This document shows positions 33,566-33,823 of a stretch of 33,823 nt of DNA, piece by piece. The notes beneath the pieces are model-generated. The model made no database searches. It saw nothing but the letters and a program-made list of their open reading frames with translations, and was not told the DNA's origin. Positions within the stretch are counted from its first letter, which is position 1; each line of letters starts with the position of its first letter. The DNA is from Winogradskyella pacifica (GTDB lineage: Bacteria > Bacteroidota > Bacteroidia > Flavobacteriales > Flavobacteriaceae): positions 1-33,823 of the forward strand of contig NZ_JABFDI010000025.1 in the NCBI RefSeq assembly GCF_013403915.1, given 5' to 3'. The position numbers and the translations under genes are program-made.

Positions 33566-33647
33566 GCAGGCGTGGTGGAATTGGTAGACACGCTAGACTT
33601 AGGATCTAGTGCCGCGAGGTGTGAGAGTTCGAGTCTCTCCGCCTGTA
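33566..33647 (+). tRNA. tRNA-Leu(UAG)
   Basis: GCAGGCG at the 5' end pairs with CGCCTGT at the 3' end (one G-U pair), then discriminator A. The D-arm region reads TGGTGGAATTGGTAGACACG, the anticodon stem CTAGA/TCTAG encloses CTTAGGA (anticodon TAG), and a long variable arm (TGCCGCGAGGTG) and T-arm GAGAGTTCGAGTCTCTC follow. The CCA end is not encoded. It reads CUA and, with wobble, other CUN leucine codons. Confidence 0.96.
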
Positions 33648-33656
33648 CAAAGTAAG

Positions 33657-33687
33657 AAAGCTTCTCAATTTTGAGAGGCTTTTTTTG
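33657..33687 (+). terminator. Terminator after tRNA-Leu
   Basis: An 11-bp stem (33657-33667 with 33672-33682, one T-G pair) around ATTT, then a T-run TTTTTG. It lies 9 bp after the tRNA, so the tRNA is a monocistronic unit. Confidence 0.85.
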
Positions 33688-33823
33688 TTTGTTATAATTC
33701 TGTTTCTATGATGTTATAATTAAATATCTAAAATAGGATCAAGACTAAAAGTTGTGTTTAAGCAAAAATGGTTGTTAATCTAAAAAGGAAAAATTCTATA
33801 TTTTTAACACCTCTAAACTGTGC

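Overview
The window is about 33.8 kb of AT-rich chromosomal DNA. It most likely comes from a marine-type Flavobacteriaceae bacterium (Bacteroidota). Several things point there: a T9SS type A C-terminal sorting domain on an FG-GAP protein, promoters of the Bacteroidetes form TAnnTTTG instead of TATAAT, no clear Shine-Dalgarno sequences, M56/BlaI pairs, TPR-fused membrane regulators, and families largely confined to this phylum (DUF4407, DUF6175-like). There are no rRNA genes, insertion sequences, CRISPR arrays or phage genes, so it reads as ordinary chromosome with some accessory envelope and regulatory loci.

Layout. 1-5.2 kb: a lone secreted protein, then a minus-strand four-gene operon of exported proteins (CsgG-like protein, lipoprotein, DUF6175-like protein, secreted protein). 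About 780 bp lies upstream of it, carrying an alternating GGGTAGTG repeat. 5.2-10.6 kb is a signalling block: a one-component membrane regulator (periplasmic TPRs, one TM segment, LuxR-type HTH), a long non-coding stretch, a tiny exported peptide gene (57 aa) with its own promoter and terminator, then a TPR histidine kinase and its response regulator. Three helically phased TACGGTTTT repeats follow the response regulator and precede a possible small transcript. 10.6-15.8 kb: DUF456 protein, then a BlaI repressor, an M56 (BlaR1-like) protease with two TonB_C-type domains, a TPR protein and a lipoprotein with the same domain type. 15.8-18 kb: a membrane glycosyltransferase and a UPF0104/LPG-synthase-type membrane protein, translationally coupled. 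18-23.2 kb: a compact plus-strand run of OMP, ruvC, LprI-like, hemW, cyclase, DUF4230, YjbR and PhnA-like genes, ended by a terminator. 23.4-28.5 kb: STAS protein, SnoaL-like lipoprotein, DUF4407 protein, T9SS FG-GAP protein and TIGR03032 protein. 28.5-31.9 kb: a second BlaI/M56 pair with a very long repetitive periplasmic region. 32-33.8 kb: an M20 dipeptidase and tRNA-Leu(UAG).

How the parts work together. The two BlaI/M56 pairs are probably independent proteolytic signalling switches: periplasmic input, M56 cleavage of BlaI, derepression. Each has a pair of dyad operators at its own promoter, but the two operator sequences differ (CTACA-N2-TGTAG against ACTAA-N4-TTAGT), so the paralogues look insulated from each other. 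Neither protease carries a penicillin-binding sensor domain, so beta-lactam resistance is not indicated. The most attractive candidates for something undescribed are the exported peptide sitting among TPR sensor proteins, the phased repeats with a possible small RNA after the response regulator, and the modular poly-proline M56 protein.
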